From Oreohelix idahoensis (lineage: Eukaryota; Mollusca; Gastropoda; Stylommatophora; Oreohelicidae), in NCBI GenBank assembly GCA_024509875.1, contig JAMPIV010004905.1, forward strand, positions 537,501 to 601,500: a stretch of 64,000 bases of DNA, in the 5' to 3' direction. The translations under genes and the position numbers were made by a program. The notes under the pieces were generated by a model that saw nothing but the letters and a program-made list of their open reading frames with translations, searched no databases and was not told the DNA's origin. Position 1 is the first letter of the stretch. Each line of letters begins with the position of its first letter. This document shows, in pieces, positions 24,741-36,852 of the stretch.

Positions 24741-26640
24741 ATGAGGCAAAGAGATAAAGCGCATAAAAATAAGGATATCACTACATATCGGACAATAAGA
24801 AATAAAGTACAATACTTAATTCGCAGAGAAAAGAAAAACTGCTTTAGAAATTTAGTTCAGAGTAAAACAAACAGTAAAGAGATATGGAAGGCAATCAACA
24901 CTTTAGTGAACAAACGAAATTTTCCAGACCCACATACTCCCAGTACGCCACTTAATTGTACTGACTTCAGCAATCATTTTCACGCAGACATCAACAATAT
25001 AAAATCCACCATTCCGTCTCCCCCTTGTGACTTAAGCAAATTATCAACGTTCTGCGAGAACAAATGTACTAACACAATTCCACCCAACATCCCTTTTATA
25101 ACAGTTAACGAAGTTTATAACTATATTACTGGCCTTAAAGATAATAACTCATCGGGACTTGATGGAATCAGTAATCGAATACTGCGCTTTGACGCACCTG
25201 CTATTAGTGATTCACTGACATACATATATAATCAATGTATCGCAAGGAGTGACTTTCCATCCGCTTTTAAAAGCGCTAAAGTATACCCACTTCTCAAACC
25301 AGGTTCATCTGATAGTAGTAATCTTAGTAACTATAGGCCCATTTCTCTTATATCGTCGCTGTCCAAACCACTGGAAAAACACATCCACAAAACAACACTA
25401 CAACACCTAGTAGATAACGACCTGCTAATCGACAGTCAGTCGGGGTTTAGACCAAAGCATTCATGCCACACAGCCTTAACAAAGATGATAGACAATTGGC
25501 ACCTAAACATCAATAACGATAATATATGTGGAGCAATATTTGTAGACTTCAAAAAAGCATTTGATATGATAGATCACTTTATTTTAATCAGAAAATTAGA
25601 AACAATGAAAGTAAATATTAAGCTGGTAAAGTTAATTAAATCGTTCCTGTCAGACAGACAACAAATAGTCTCTTACAATAATTCCTTGTCGAACCCAACC
25701 GTTGTCCATACAGGTGTTCCTCAGGGCTCTATTCTCGGCCCTCTTCTCTTTACCGTATACATTAATGATCTTTCTCTATACTTCAAACACTCATCGTGTG
25801 ACCTTTTTTGCCGATGACTGTACTGTCTATACTAGTGATAAATGTTGCACCACACTAGAACAATCTTTACAAAACTATACACATAATCATATTACGTGGA
25901 GCAACGAGAATCGCATGCAAATAAATATTAGTAAAACAAAATGTATGTTAATATCAACCAGACAAAAACTACAAAACTTGCAGAAAACAACACTTCAGCT
26001 CTTCATTGGAACATCACTAATTGAAAACGTAAATGAACACAGAACTCTAGGTATCACTGTTGACCAACACCTAAGTTGGAACTCACATGTACATGCACTC
26101 ACAAAGCAAACAGCACAAAAAGTTTACCAATTAGCCAAAATTAAACATTTCCTGGATGAAGAGGCAAGGAAAATGTTCTACATATCTCATATGCAAATGC
26201 ATCTAGACTATTGTTCCACAATCTGGGATGGTTGTTCTGTCTCCAACACAAAAAGGCTCCACTCGCTTCAAAAACGCGCAATGCGCCTTGTTGCTGATAA
26301 ACACCAATCACATTGTATAGATTTATATAATTATCTTCAAATATTACCCCTCAGGAAGCGCTTCCTCTTTAACAAAGGGAAATTTATTCACAAAATCCTG
26401 TCACAGAATGCTCCAAAATATCTTTGGCCGCTTTTAAAATACAATGACAGACGCAGTCAGCGCTTAAACAAATTACAGGTACCCAAGCCCAGGCTTGACC
26501 TATTTAAAACTAGTTTGGCTTACTCAGCTGCTAATCTTTGGAACAATCTTCCCAATGACCTGAAAAACACGCACAGTCCTTACTCATACAATCGTATACT
26601 GTTCAAATACTTTATGAGTGCTGATTATATGCCACCCTAA
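24741..26640 (+). pseudogene. LINE-X reverse transcriptase
   Basis: The reverse transcriptase shows LKDNNSSGLDGISNRIL, YPLLKPGSSDSSNLSNYRPI, QSGFRPKHSCHTALTKMI, FVDFKKAFDMIDH, HTGVPQGSILGPLLF and, after a one-base shift near 25810, the catalytic FADDCTVY. The C-terminal part has ISKTKCMLI, HRTLGITVDQHLSWNSHV, HLDYCSTIWDGCS and LWNNLPNDLKN, typical of CR1/Jockey-group LINEs, and stops at 26638. The frameshift immediately before the ADD motif and the loss of upstream sequence make this copy dead. Confidence 0.9.
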
Positions 26641-26898
26641 CTGATTGTGTTGTACTTTTATCTAATATACTGTGTGGAGGCTCTGATGATCTAGTTTTCA
26701 TTACAATATACTTATTCTTAATATTATATTCTTAATAACTTATATTCTTAATTTTATGATCAGGTACTGTTAATGTATGCTGTTATACTTCCTTATAATG
26801 TTGCACTGCCCTTAAATTAATACTTTCAGTACGCTGGAGAATGTTGAGTAAGAGTAATAAAAGATGAGCAAGAGGATGGAAGAATGCAAGAGGGGACT

Positions 26899-29437
26899 TG
26901 TCACGTAGACAATTATGATCTATAAATTGCCTATTTCCTCTTCTTCTTCATTTCACCCGTATCCTCTATTTTATTATCGCAGTTTACTTTTTTTCCTGTA
27001 TTTTTTTGTGTGCATACATTCGTTTCCGAAAAATATTTTCATCCTCATTTCTTAACGTTACCTGTGTCTTTTCTCAAAACTGAGAATCGCACTAGTGATG
27101 GTTTTACGTAGATGTCAGTCTCTGCTGGTCGAACGATAGCTGTGAATATACGGTTTTCGCCAGACATGCGTCTGCAGTGTCCCCGGTCAGAACGCTGCCC
27201 AACCAGTTTCTTCGGCTGGGTTTCTGGGCCTGGGGTGTGAGAATTCGCTCCGTCGGACATGGCAGGCAGACGGATCGTCTGCATTTTGCAGCAACGCATG
27301 AGAGTTTTCGTCAGAATAGCCCGGCGTAGTGTGAAAAATCGCTCCGCACTGCAGACGGGCTGTCTGAGATTTGAAACTCACACGCGCACTCTCGGTCACT
27401 GATGGCAGTTACGGCCTGCTGATCAGCGTGAGGCGTGAAGTAGTAGAAGTGTCAGTTCATGGGTGTCTTCTAGTTGACGTAAGGTGTTTTACACGTACTA
27501 GGGGAGATTATTTCGTTTGCGAAATAAGTTGGGGCTTTTGTCTAATTTTAAGATATTGGCCCGAGTTTGAAACTAACTTCACTCATTCTCCATTTTACAG
27601 TAGACGTGGTCACTTCGTTCTAGAACACTTAAACTTATAAGTGATGTCTCTTAGTTTCGTTGTGATACGTAGTTCTGTTTGAGGTAAACTATTATATCTA
27701 GTATATCTAGTATTTTGCGAAATGTTTAAAGTGGTTAATCGCTTATTTATTTCCCTAGTTAGATTTGGTGCAGAGCGATTAATTTATAAGTCTGTATTAT
27801 TTTCTAGTGACGCATACAGTGGAAAGCAGAATAAATTATATTTCTAGCTAAACAAACATGTAGCCATAATGAATTTAATTTAACTGCTAACTACTCAGTC
27901 GAGTACATTTTTCTAAACAAACTTATAAATGCTAGATGCATCATGAGTGGTGACGGAAATACGCCGATATTCCTAATTCATGATGAGTGATTTTTTTATA
28001 TAACTTATTTCACGGGAAGCTTTAAATATAAGTCAAGCTGTAGGTTTGCCGTTTAAAATGTAAGTTATAACGAGTACATATTCTGTATATTATATTATAT
28101 GTTGTTTTTCTTTATTCAGCGAATACTGAGGTAAACCCAACTTGCCGGCGTTTAGTAAAGAGACATATTTGAGAGAAGCATAGACATTTCCTATCTTTAA
28201 CCACGTGGGTTTTTTTTTCAAGTAACACTGGTCTGACAGTGCATGTGCCATCAGAGATAGACAGTAATACCAATCCCACTAACGGTTTCTAAAGACTAGA
28301 AATATATATTGGGCTTTTGAGCCAGTTCATATTGCTCCACAAATTTAAATGTACATGCTGCCTGGCGGCGAGAATAATTACAAGAAATAACATTAACATT
28401 TCCGACACTATTGAAAGAGTGGATAGTGAACCAAGACTATCTGTTGAGAGCAGTTGTCCACTGGTCATCTTTTCCAAATTAAGGGAATCCTCGTGTTTTT
28501 TTGACTCTGTGTGCCCGTTTAAACTTGCTTATCCAAACTAATTCAAGTGACATTGACAGTAATCAAAAATTTAACTGGTGAAGTGAACGCTCCCCGAAAA
28601 CAGTGGAAGAAACCTGTAATTGCCGAGCTGGGATTCGCTTTATCCAAAGAATACAGATTCACTGTAGAGAAGTGTCCTAAGGTTGCGCCAGACGGCGAAC
28701 AGCGTTACAGATAGGTAAGCACGTGTGCCAGGGTACCCTGATGAAAGAACCGAGTGAAAGTGAACTGAGTGAGTTTTTTTTGATAACTATTGATTCACCC
28801 ACTTTATAATCTCCTTACGGAAGATTGGCTGCTTAATTAAATTGTTCCTTTTGAAGGACAATATTAGATCCTAATCATATGTATCTGTAACTCTTTGGGC
28901 CATCATCTGTCATCCTAATGGGGCTGTGAGCTAAACCTAGAGTTAAGATCATAACGGAGCTATCATCCTTGTAGCATTTTTCTTGAATTTTATGACTATT
29001 TGTATATGTTTTCCTTGATGTATTTTTTTGGGTGTTGTGAGAAGATTTTTTGATGATAATTAAAATCTCTCTTGAACTAAATCAGTGCGTTGGTCAGCTC
29101 GTTCTAATATATATATTCATTAATATAGATTTCCCACGTCTGTGTGTTTAACTGTCGTCACGTGTATGTGCGTGCCCGTGAGTAGATAGAAATATATGTA
29201 ATATATATATCTGTGTTTAGATTGTCTGAAGCCTTAAAAGCTGTCGTAGAGGATATGTGAAAGAGAGAAGATTTCCTCGATTTTTTTTCAGAGACAGCCT
29301 CTATTTCACAGTCTATCATCTCACTTGTGGAAATTCTATTTTTTGTTTTACTAACTCTCACTGTGTCTATCACCTATTCTAACCTATTCAGAAGGGACCA
29401 ACCCAAGTCTTAATTCTCCTATAAAAAATCTACGACA
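26899..29437 (+). repeat. Solo LTR, copy B (2539 bp)
   Basis: It begins TGTCACGTAGAC and ends ATCTACGACA, with a 5 bp TSD GGACT at 26894-26898 and 29438-29442. It aligns along its whole length with the reverse complement of 18432-21013 at moderate divergence (for example the GGGCCATCATCTGTCATCCT block near 28897 and the CGCCGGCAAG/CTTGCCGGCG block near 28140). It contains no supported gene. The short open frames inside have no conserved reading frame between copies. Confidence 0.9.
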
Positions 29438-29442
29438 GGACT

Positions 29443-29945
29443 GTGTCCGATTTTCAACCCTTGGCAAATTAATTGCTTTCATATATGTCTATCTAACTAT
29501 CGACCTTGTCTGATTCTGGTCATGAGTTTGGGACGCAAAGACAGCGAGGAAAGTAACTGTTTACCAACCTCATCTTGATGAACCTTAAAAAAAAAAAATC
29601 CCCTAGTCATTCAGTTGAACACCGTATAAACATTTTACAAGTTCTCATAACATACCTCTGAATATGTCTTAAATCACTAATTTACAGTACGTAGAATTCG
29701 ATTCTTATGTCTTGTTGTTATTGTTTTTTGTTGTTGTTGTTTTTTTTAATTAATTAATTTTTTATTTATTTATTTTTTTCAAATTCATTATTGTTATAAT
29801 TTTTTTTTTGGTTTTTTATTATTTTTATTTTATTTTAAAAACACTTTAATTATGATGATTATTGCAAATGTAATATTACTTTTATAATGATAAATGCCTT
29901 AATAATGCTTAAAGTAAATGTGAGGATGAAAGGATATTAGTACGG
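29443..29945. other. No recognised gene; T-rich tract
   Basis: This is a short unassigned spacer between a solo LTR and element E1. A T-rich low-complexity stretch occupies about 29715-29840. Confidence 0.5.
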
Positions 29946-29950
29946 TATAC

Positions 29951-31146
29951 TGTTGCGTCCTTTTTTAAGTCCTAAACAGACTTTAACAATATAGACAGTC
30001 TCAGGTCCTGTCTTTGTTAAAAGTGTACGCACCAATTGAGATATAAGAAATACGCTTGGTATATTAAATTTATTGTGCACGAGAACGCACATTTTTGGGG
30101 ATTTTGAAATTAACGCGCTTGTTGTCAAACAAAGGCAGATGACGTATCTGCTTGGAGAATGAAACAGGATTCCATAGCCAGACTGTGAGTCTGATGCTTT
30201 GTCCTTGATTTCGGACTTAGTGTACTTGCTTGATGACTGGCTCACTGCATTTAAGACATAGCCCTTCGGTCATCCTAGTCAGGTAATGGATTTTATTAAT
30301 CAATGATATTTCTGTATGAATTATTATTCGTCTTCCTACGTGTGACCTCCAGCTGGTACTCGTACAACCCTGGTATCAGAAAGGAACGTAGTCGCAACGT
30401 TAATATTTAGAAAGTCTTGAAAGTATTCAAGGGATAAACCTTATGTATAAATGGAATGGTCTCTGCGTTATTATATATCCAAAGGAGCCGGACTGAAAGT
30501 ATCGGCGGTATTACAGAGGTGAATAAAATCTAATTATATTATCTGTCTATGCACCAATGGATATCGTCTATAGACAATATGTTGAACTATTTTTATGATG
30601 ATTAATCATGAGGCTTATAAAGTTAGGAACTTACTCATTCGAGAGACCTCAGGTGTGAGAAGACATAACGGGGATCTCGTTATCATACTCAAGGTCAAAG
30701 GGACAAATGAAAGTTACTGTTTGATCTAAAATGCATCCTCATATATGTACTTTGTTAATGCAAATAACCAGCTATAAATTGATGGCTGGATTTCGTTCTG
30801 CAATATGCTTACTTGGATTTACTGAAATGAACATGCTGTACCTACATCATTGATTAGAAGAATGTCTAGTATTGTCGAATGTTTTGTCAAGTCCAACGTC
30901 TTCGTTGAATAAACATTGTCGTTATTTGGAATCCTGGAGTTGTCGGATATTTCGGTTGGCACCAGCCTTTTGTTTTGATGTGCCACTGTTTAACTTATAT
31001 TTCAACTGATCACTCGATTCAGATTCATTATTCGCGTAACCGGTTTTAGCACGATCAAGTTAGACGTCGTTACCACCTCTTTCAAGACACAACTACACCA
31101 ATAGAACGACACCTACAGAGTGGTGGCAAAGAACATACACTTTACA
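29951..31146 (+). repeat. 5' LTR of E1
   Basis: The direct repeat begins TGTTGCGTCC and ends CTTTACA. It matches 45323-46515 throughout, with scattered substitutions and a changed last 20 bases. Confidence 0.88.
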
Positions 31147-31165
31147 GAATGGTGGAACCAGTGTG
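31147..31165 (+). promoter_or_regulatory. putative primer binding site of E1
   Basis: GAATGGTGGAACCAGTGTG follows the 5' LTR. Its TGGTGGAACCAGT core resembles TGGTGGACCAG, found at the same place in E2 (35917 onward). This suggests that both use the same or a related tRNA primer. Confidence 0.6.
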
Positions 31166-32509
31166 CTTTGAACTTAACGAGTTTCCAGGGAATGAACTCC
31201 CATGAACAATTCAGTTGAATTTGTTTACACTTTCAAGACAACATTCTGGACTTTTTGAAAAAACTAACGGTCATCTAGGGGCCAAGGACAACGTTGAACC
31301 TCAACTTCAAGTCGTCAACATTGGACACTGCTATTGTTTGATCTTTACAATAGTTATAAGGCTCATACGTACAGCACTCGGATGCGGGGAAAATTTTTTT
31401 CCTAACAAAAATCAGATAAGTGGAAATGTACTGGTGTTTTTGTCTTCCACCGTTTTGCATATAGCTGAGCCTCTTCCTATGATTATGTCCACTATTATAT
31501 TATCTGTGTTACTTGTTCCATGTTCTATGTTCTTCGCGGGAGGTTGGGTAGGTGAATTATGAAGGGAACATACCAGTTTCACCACAGGTCCTTCATAATT
31601 GTTCTATAGATTTATTTGCAGACTTCCCTCAGTGGAATGTTCCGACACCTGTGTGTCGAAGGATTCTAGGTCCACTTTGTCTGGTTGTCTGTGACACTTG
31701 ACTGTTTAGTTGTGACGTCGAGTTTCATTGTAGTTTTCGTAGTGATTTTTATCCGTACCTTAGTTTTATGATGTATTTTGTTTGTATCAGCCGTCCAGTC
31801 TCACCTTACTATCGATTAGTTTTTTACAAACCTATGTTTATACACTGTGTTGTTAATTGTCTTGTTTTTTTGTCTATCGCAGTGATCGTTGGACGCTTTG
31901 CAAAATTATTTCTTTTTTTTTTTCATTCTAACTTTTTTTATTTCTGCGATTGTTTTCATTTGTCATTCACTATCTTCTCGTGTCACTAGTGTCGTAATTG
32001 TCTATTACTTCTGTCTTATCATAACATTTCATTGCATAAATTATTTTTGTTGATTAATAATATATTAATAATTACATGATATTATATACCGTTCTTGGAC
32101 ATGAACGAGTAACACTTCTTAGAGTGATAAGAGAAAATTATTCGACATTAATTAATATTTACGAAGAAGAAGTATAGTAACTACTTGGTGATCATAATGT
32201 ATTCACTAGATTACTTTATTAAGCAGGCTAAAGCCCTTAATATGACTCCTAAATAGATTAATATATTCTAAATCATTTGGGAAAAATCTTTTAATTGTTA
32301 CACACAAAACTGTGACGTAGGAGTGTGACGTCAAATGTACACTCCATTTTGTTTTTGCGTACACATTTTCCAGACTTTCTTGTGTTCCGACCTACATTTG
32401 ATCTCAATATTTTATGAGAATCGATAACGTATTTGTTTACTAAGAAAGGCACTTAGATAACTTGCTTACTATTTTTATTGACTCGGGGATTCATTTATAT
32501 ATATTTAAT
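31166..32509 (+). other. E1 leader, no gene supported
   Basis: These 1.3 kb of leader lie between primer site and gag-like start. The open frame 31215-31562 has no recognisable domain and no counterpart in E2, so I treat it as chance. Confidence 0.5.
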
Positions 32510-33925
32510 ATGAATATTTTGGATCGTTTTCTCCGGGAGGGAGATAAATTAGGAAAATGGGGTTCAAGCTGTGAGGAATATGCCACAGAACATTTTTTAA
32601 TTCAAATGAGCCAGGATCTTAATGTATATGCTCTGAATAAGTTTGGTTACGGCTATTCAAGGGAGAAAGCAGTGAGACTTTCTAAATTATTATACACTAT
32701 TTTTTTATGATGAAGGAAAAATAACTACTCAAGACAGTAATGTTGTTGAATTAGATGAGTTGAAGAAAACCGTAACGAAACATAAGGGTAGGGAGATTGC
32801 CCTTACTAATGAGCTGATACAGCAAAAAGGAGAATATGAGAAGAAGTTGATAGCAAAGGATTTTGAAAATGCTGAATTGAAAAATAAAGTGACGGTGTTG
32901 ATGGCAGATAATAATAAATTTCATGACTTTTCTCTTAGTAAGAAGAAAGAGTAAGAGGATGAGGTGACCTCATTGAAGCAGATGTTGGAGGACCAGATAG
33001 GTAAGGTGAACTCTTCCACGCTTGAAATAAAACTACTGAGGGAAGGTAATGAGAAACTTATGCGTGAATCTCATGAAAATAATGAGAAATGTAAGAAATT
33101 GTTTGAAAATTTGAAATTAGAACATGAAAATTTGAAATCAGATTATGTAGATTTGAAAATTGAAAGTGAAAAATGGGAAATGGAAGCTCCCATAGAAATG
33201 TTGTATCATCCTTGAATAATAGTTATTCTTGGAGTCACCTCGAAGAAGAATACAAGAGTAAATTGGTAGCTCTCGAACAAAACATTGAAAAGGAAAAGGC
33301 CAAAAATGTAGAAAGTATCAATAGACAATCGTTAGAAATCGAATGTCTAACTAACACTGCTGCTGCAGAGCTCAAGGTTAAAATTTTAGAAATTGAGGAT
33401 ATGGTTTCTAAAGAGAAGATTCTTACATCTCAGATAAATGACTTGAAGTCAGATATTGATAGACTTCAGCTTGGGACAAAAGAGAGAATACGCAAAGCTC
33501 TTGTTAAAGAAAAAGCAACTTCTGATTTTACGATTACGAAACTTCGTAAGAGATTAGATAGTCTACTGGATGTCGTGTTGGACAATAATATGTTGTCTGA
33601 TAATAGGTCTGATAAACCTATTTTACGACACGCTTTCATTCCTAAGAATGAGATTAAGTTTTCATCCCAACCTATGAAAATTGGTAAATCATTCCAGAGG
33701 AAATACAACTTCCCTCGACAGAAAAATACTGCCAATTCAGAAAACCAATCTTGACGACATGATCAGCAGGCAACTGAACGTAAGAAAACTGTTAAGGTTG
33801 AAAAAAAGGGAAAGGATGTTCCTAATGAAAATAAAAGTTGTAACACATATGGGAAAAGTAAAACCAATAAGGTTGTCAGCAAAGTTTTCACTTTGCCCAG
33901 CAAGCAGGTGTCTACGACATGCTGT
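32510..33925 (+). pseudogene. E1 Gag-like protein, N-terminal and coiled-coil part
   Basis: The start is ATG 32510 (MNILDRFLREGDKLGKWGSS). The first 65 residues match by eye the start of the E2 protein (pattern W...FL..xS..L). A long Glu/Lys/Leu coiled coil follows (LKNKVTVLMADNN, then ILTSQINDLKSDIDRLQ). After it come a helix TKLRKRLDSLLDVVLDNNM and the basic segment SFQRKYNFPRQ, both conserved in E2 and E4. Defects are a frameshift near 32700, a TAA at 32952, a shift near 33200 and a TGA at 33752. After the TGA the same frame stays open to the E2 insertion and, beyond E2, into the RRM. I know no named family with this N-terminal layout. The Gag role is inferred from position and shared occurrence. 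Confidence 0.75.
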
Positions 33926-34514
33926 TGTTAAGAACAGAACGGGTGAAAGGGGAGTAAATCTGCGTATGTTAATATTCAAGTTCGATTTAGAGTTGGGGGC
34001 ACTTGTTTGCTTGTAGCTATTGAATTGTTTTGAAAATATCTCGTGGTAGTTTCGAGATATAGATTACAGTAAGCGTGGAAAAACGCTGATCATCTCAGGT
34101 GTGAGATATATTTATTCTGTAATGTTTGAGCGGAGTGAGAATAGCTCGCGGCTAGCCCGCAGGTGATTGATTGACTGAGTTGTGTTGACCGTGAGGAAGT
34201 CTCGTGGCTGCTTTTGAGCGGAACGAGTGTGTTATCTGGAGAGAGTGTTCCGGGCGTTTTTTGACCGGGTAGGTCAAGACAGTGTTTTGGGAAGTGTGAA
34301 ATGCCTATACAGTGCTGAAGTTAAAATGTCGACGGATTTTTCGCTGTGGGTACAGCGTAGTATAAACCTGCAGTTTGAATTATTGTGGAAATGGTTATAA
34401 CTGCAGTGTGTAGTCTTTAAAGACCATTATTTCCTGTGTGAGGAGTTGGAAATGTTTATAACTGCAGTGTGCAGTCTTTAAAGGCCATTATTTCCTGTGT
34501 GAGGGGTATTGATG

Positions 34515-34890
34515 AATAAGAGTACTTTAGGCCATGAATCATGATAGCTCCTGTGAGAGGATTGTTATTGAGGATTCTTTATAGCGCTGAGTTTAATAAG
34601 AGTACTTTAGGCCATGAATCATGATAGCTCCTGTGAGAGGATTGTTATTGAGGATTCTTTATAGCGCTGAGTTTAATAAGAGTACTTTAGGCCATGAATC
34701 ATGATAGCTCCTGTGAGAGGATTGTTATTGAGGATTCTTTATAGCGCTGAGTTTAATAAGAGTACTTTAGGCCATGAATCATGATAGCTCCTGTGAGAGG
34801 ATTGTTACTGAGGATTCTTTATAGCGCTGAGTTTAATAAGAGTACTTTAGGCCCTGAATCATGATCTCCTGTGAGAGGATCGTTATTGAG
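34515..34890 (+). repeat. 80 bp tandem repeat in E2 5' LTR (4 full units plus a partial)
   Basis: Units start at 34515, 34595, 34675, 34755 and 34835, each opening AATAAGAGTACTTTAGGCC and closing ATAGCGCTGAGTTT. The fifth unit is diverged and shortened. The 3' LTR has five full units. Confidence 0.95.
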
Positions 34891-35366
34891 GATGAGGATT
34901 ATTGATGAATATATAAAGGCCATTGTTTCCCGTGAGAGGATAGTTGTTGAGGAAGAGATAGCGCTGAATTATTGATGATGCTTTATAGCGCTGATCTCAT
35001 GGTAACTGCCGAGTGTGCAGTCCTTATGTTTTGAGATATATTTCGTGTTATGCTGTGAACTGTATCCTGACTATGTGTATTTCATATCAATGTGTTGTGA
35101 CGTGAATAAAGTAGTATTGAATGTCACCAGTCGTTTACAACCATCCATGACTCTTGTGTACGTACCTGTGGTGTAAACGACTAAACCAACACACGCACTC
35201 AATAATCTAGACGTGACAGTAGTAATACATATTTAGTACTAGCCTATGTGGCGATGATGTAGACTTGAACACACATACCTTTGAAACTTAACCCTATTCA
35301 TATCAATTGGAGGTATACATTATAAGATGGATCCAATACCAATTATTGAACAACAGCTGTCTTACA

Positions 35367-35874
35367 TTAACTCTTTAAGTCCCAATCGACTTTATAAAGG
35401 CTCAGGGGTTAGACGCGCTTGGCCCAATCGACTTTAAAAAGCCTTTAGTATATGTGCCTCTGTTTGAGACTGTTTCTAACACAAACCACCCAAAACGTCA
35501 TTTCCGACTGCAAGTACATTCTTTTAAATACCGCATGTGTTTAAGAGTGAACGTGTTTCTGTTTTGAGATATTTATTTTTAGATTTTTTTAAGCGCATAT
35601 CCTCTATTTTACCTTGAATAACTAATCATTTTTTTAGCACATTTCCTACATTTTACCTTGAATAACTAATCATTTTTCAATGAAAGCTTTTATACTTGTA
35701 GCACAAGAGTAAAGTACATCCAATTACCTTCATTTTCATATACAACAACAAAGTTATTTATGCATATGAACATTTTAAAAAAATTATTTCCAAACAACAA
35801 CAATAAAAACGCACTGGGGTGGCCATTTTTGCTTGGGCCAAACCCACTTTTTTGCTTGGGACTGAAAGAGTTAA
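35367..35874. mobile_element. TTAA-specific MITE (piggyBac-like), 500 bp
   Basis: The body 35371-35870 has terminal inverted repeats CTCTTTAAGTCCCAA and, inverted, CTCTTTCAGTCCCAA (one mismatch in 15). It is flanked by TTAA at 35367-35370 and 35871-35874. The 3' LTR of E2 carries the empty site (CTTACATTAACAGCCGG at about 42391). It has no coding capacity. TTAA duplication points to piggyBac-type mobilisation. An internal duplication (TTTTACCTTGAATAACTAAT, near 35610 and 35654) is present. Confidence 0.92.
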
Positions 35875-35916
35875 CAGCCGGTAAATAGAAGTAACAGCTG
35901 GTAAAGAGCTGTAACA

Positions 35917-36852
35917 GCTGGTGGACCAGTTCATTTTGGAACGAACGGATAAGACATTCGCGTAATATTACAGGTGTGACAGGGGACTTAACACGTATTT
36001 AGAAATAGCCCCGGAGTGGGCGTGGCCTATCTGTAGCGAGAACCTGTTCATCGCTTACCAGTATATTGTACACATGAATACTACACACCACTGCTATTAC
36101 AGTGGTCGTTATCAGAGTTGACAAAGGTTTCCAGTACCTGGTCAAGTTTTTGAATACAAGTCGGTATCAGTTAAACTGGGAACTGTTAACTCAAGTGACA
36201 GTCGCAAGTCAAGAAATTTATTACTCAAGATTATGAGATGTCATGATATACAGTGGCATCTGCATACCAGTACAAGTAATCATCTGGCAGTATGAACGAG
36301 CGGTGTACCTCCTGTCAACGAAATTGACAGACGGTGACCCATTTCCTGCTTTCCTGTGCGGTGTGTTAGCACGTAGCGTGCTGAATCGAGGACCTGAGCG
36401 GAATCAAGGTGTCAAGTTCCAATGCCTTTCTGTTGTCGAATGTTTTACCAGTGAACTTTGTGATATCCAGGGTGTTAACGGAAAGGAACAGGAGAGTTTT
36501 CATTCAAGATAAGTGGTTATTTTTTGTTGTGTGATCTGTGTCGCCTTAACTATGTCAACGAGCCTTCCTTTGCCTATTCTGTTGATAACTGTTGTTTTTG
36601 TTGTCTAGGTATATACTGACAACTTTATTAGGATTTAATGCATAGGTATTGATGGTTGTATGATATATGTTGACTTCCCTCATATGGAAGAGGAATTGAG
36701 GATACAAAGTTTATAAATAATTGCCATTTCAGGTATACATACTTAACTGTGTGAAATGGAAGGGTAATTGTCAGAACTTCTTGAAACATAAACTTGCGAC
36801 ATTAATAATTATGCTGGTATAGATATACAGTTGACTGAGTGATTGAATCGCC
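35917..36852 (+). promoter_or_regulatory. E2 primer site and leader
   Basis: The LTR end is followed by GCTGGTGGACCAGTTC, a TGG-initial primer-site candidate that matches E1. The remaining 900 bp are an untranslated leader. The open frame at 36243-36512 has no recognised domain. Confidence 0.55.

Larger units (their letters stand above)
23461..26893 (+). mobile_element. CR1/Jockey-like LINE (LINE-X), 5'-truncated, interrupted
   Basis: This is a second LINE type on the plus strand. The left part carries the end of an endonuclease (EIILLGDFNIDMHKPNN, 23545-23610). A decayed linker follows up to 23896, and then the RT from 24741. An 808 bp piece of LINE-Y sits between 23908 and 24715. Outside it the two flanks join in frame through ITQEVLDAM, apart from a TGA before ITQ. 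The stop at 26638 is followed by about 250 bp of 3' sequence up to the TSD of the next solo LTR. No TSD for LINE-X itself was found. Confidence 0.85.
33926..35916 (+). repeat. 5' LTR of E2 (contains a 500 bp MITE)
   Basis: The LTR is about 1487 bp once the MITE and its duplicated TTAA are removed, against 1567 bp for the 3' LTR. The 80 bp difference equals one unit of the internal tandem repeat. Confidence 0.92.

Noticed and set aside
18432..29437. Large inverted repeats as one giant foldback or Maverick-type transposon
   Set aside because: Each arm has its own 5 bp TSD and TG...CA-type ends, so they are two independent solo LTRs.
34515..34890. 80 bp regularly repeated units as a CRISPR array
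   Set aside because: The units are head-to-tail without unique spacers, lie inside an LTR and recur in the other LTR; the DNA is eukaryotic.
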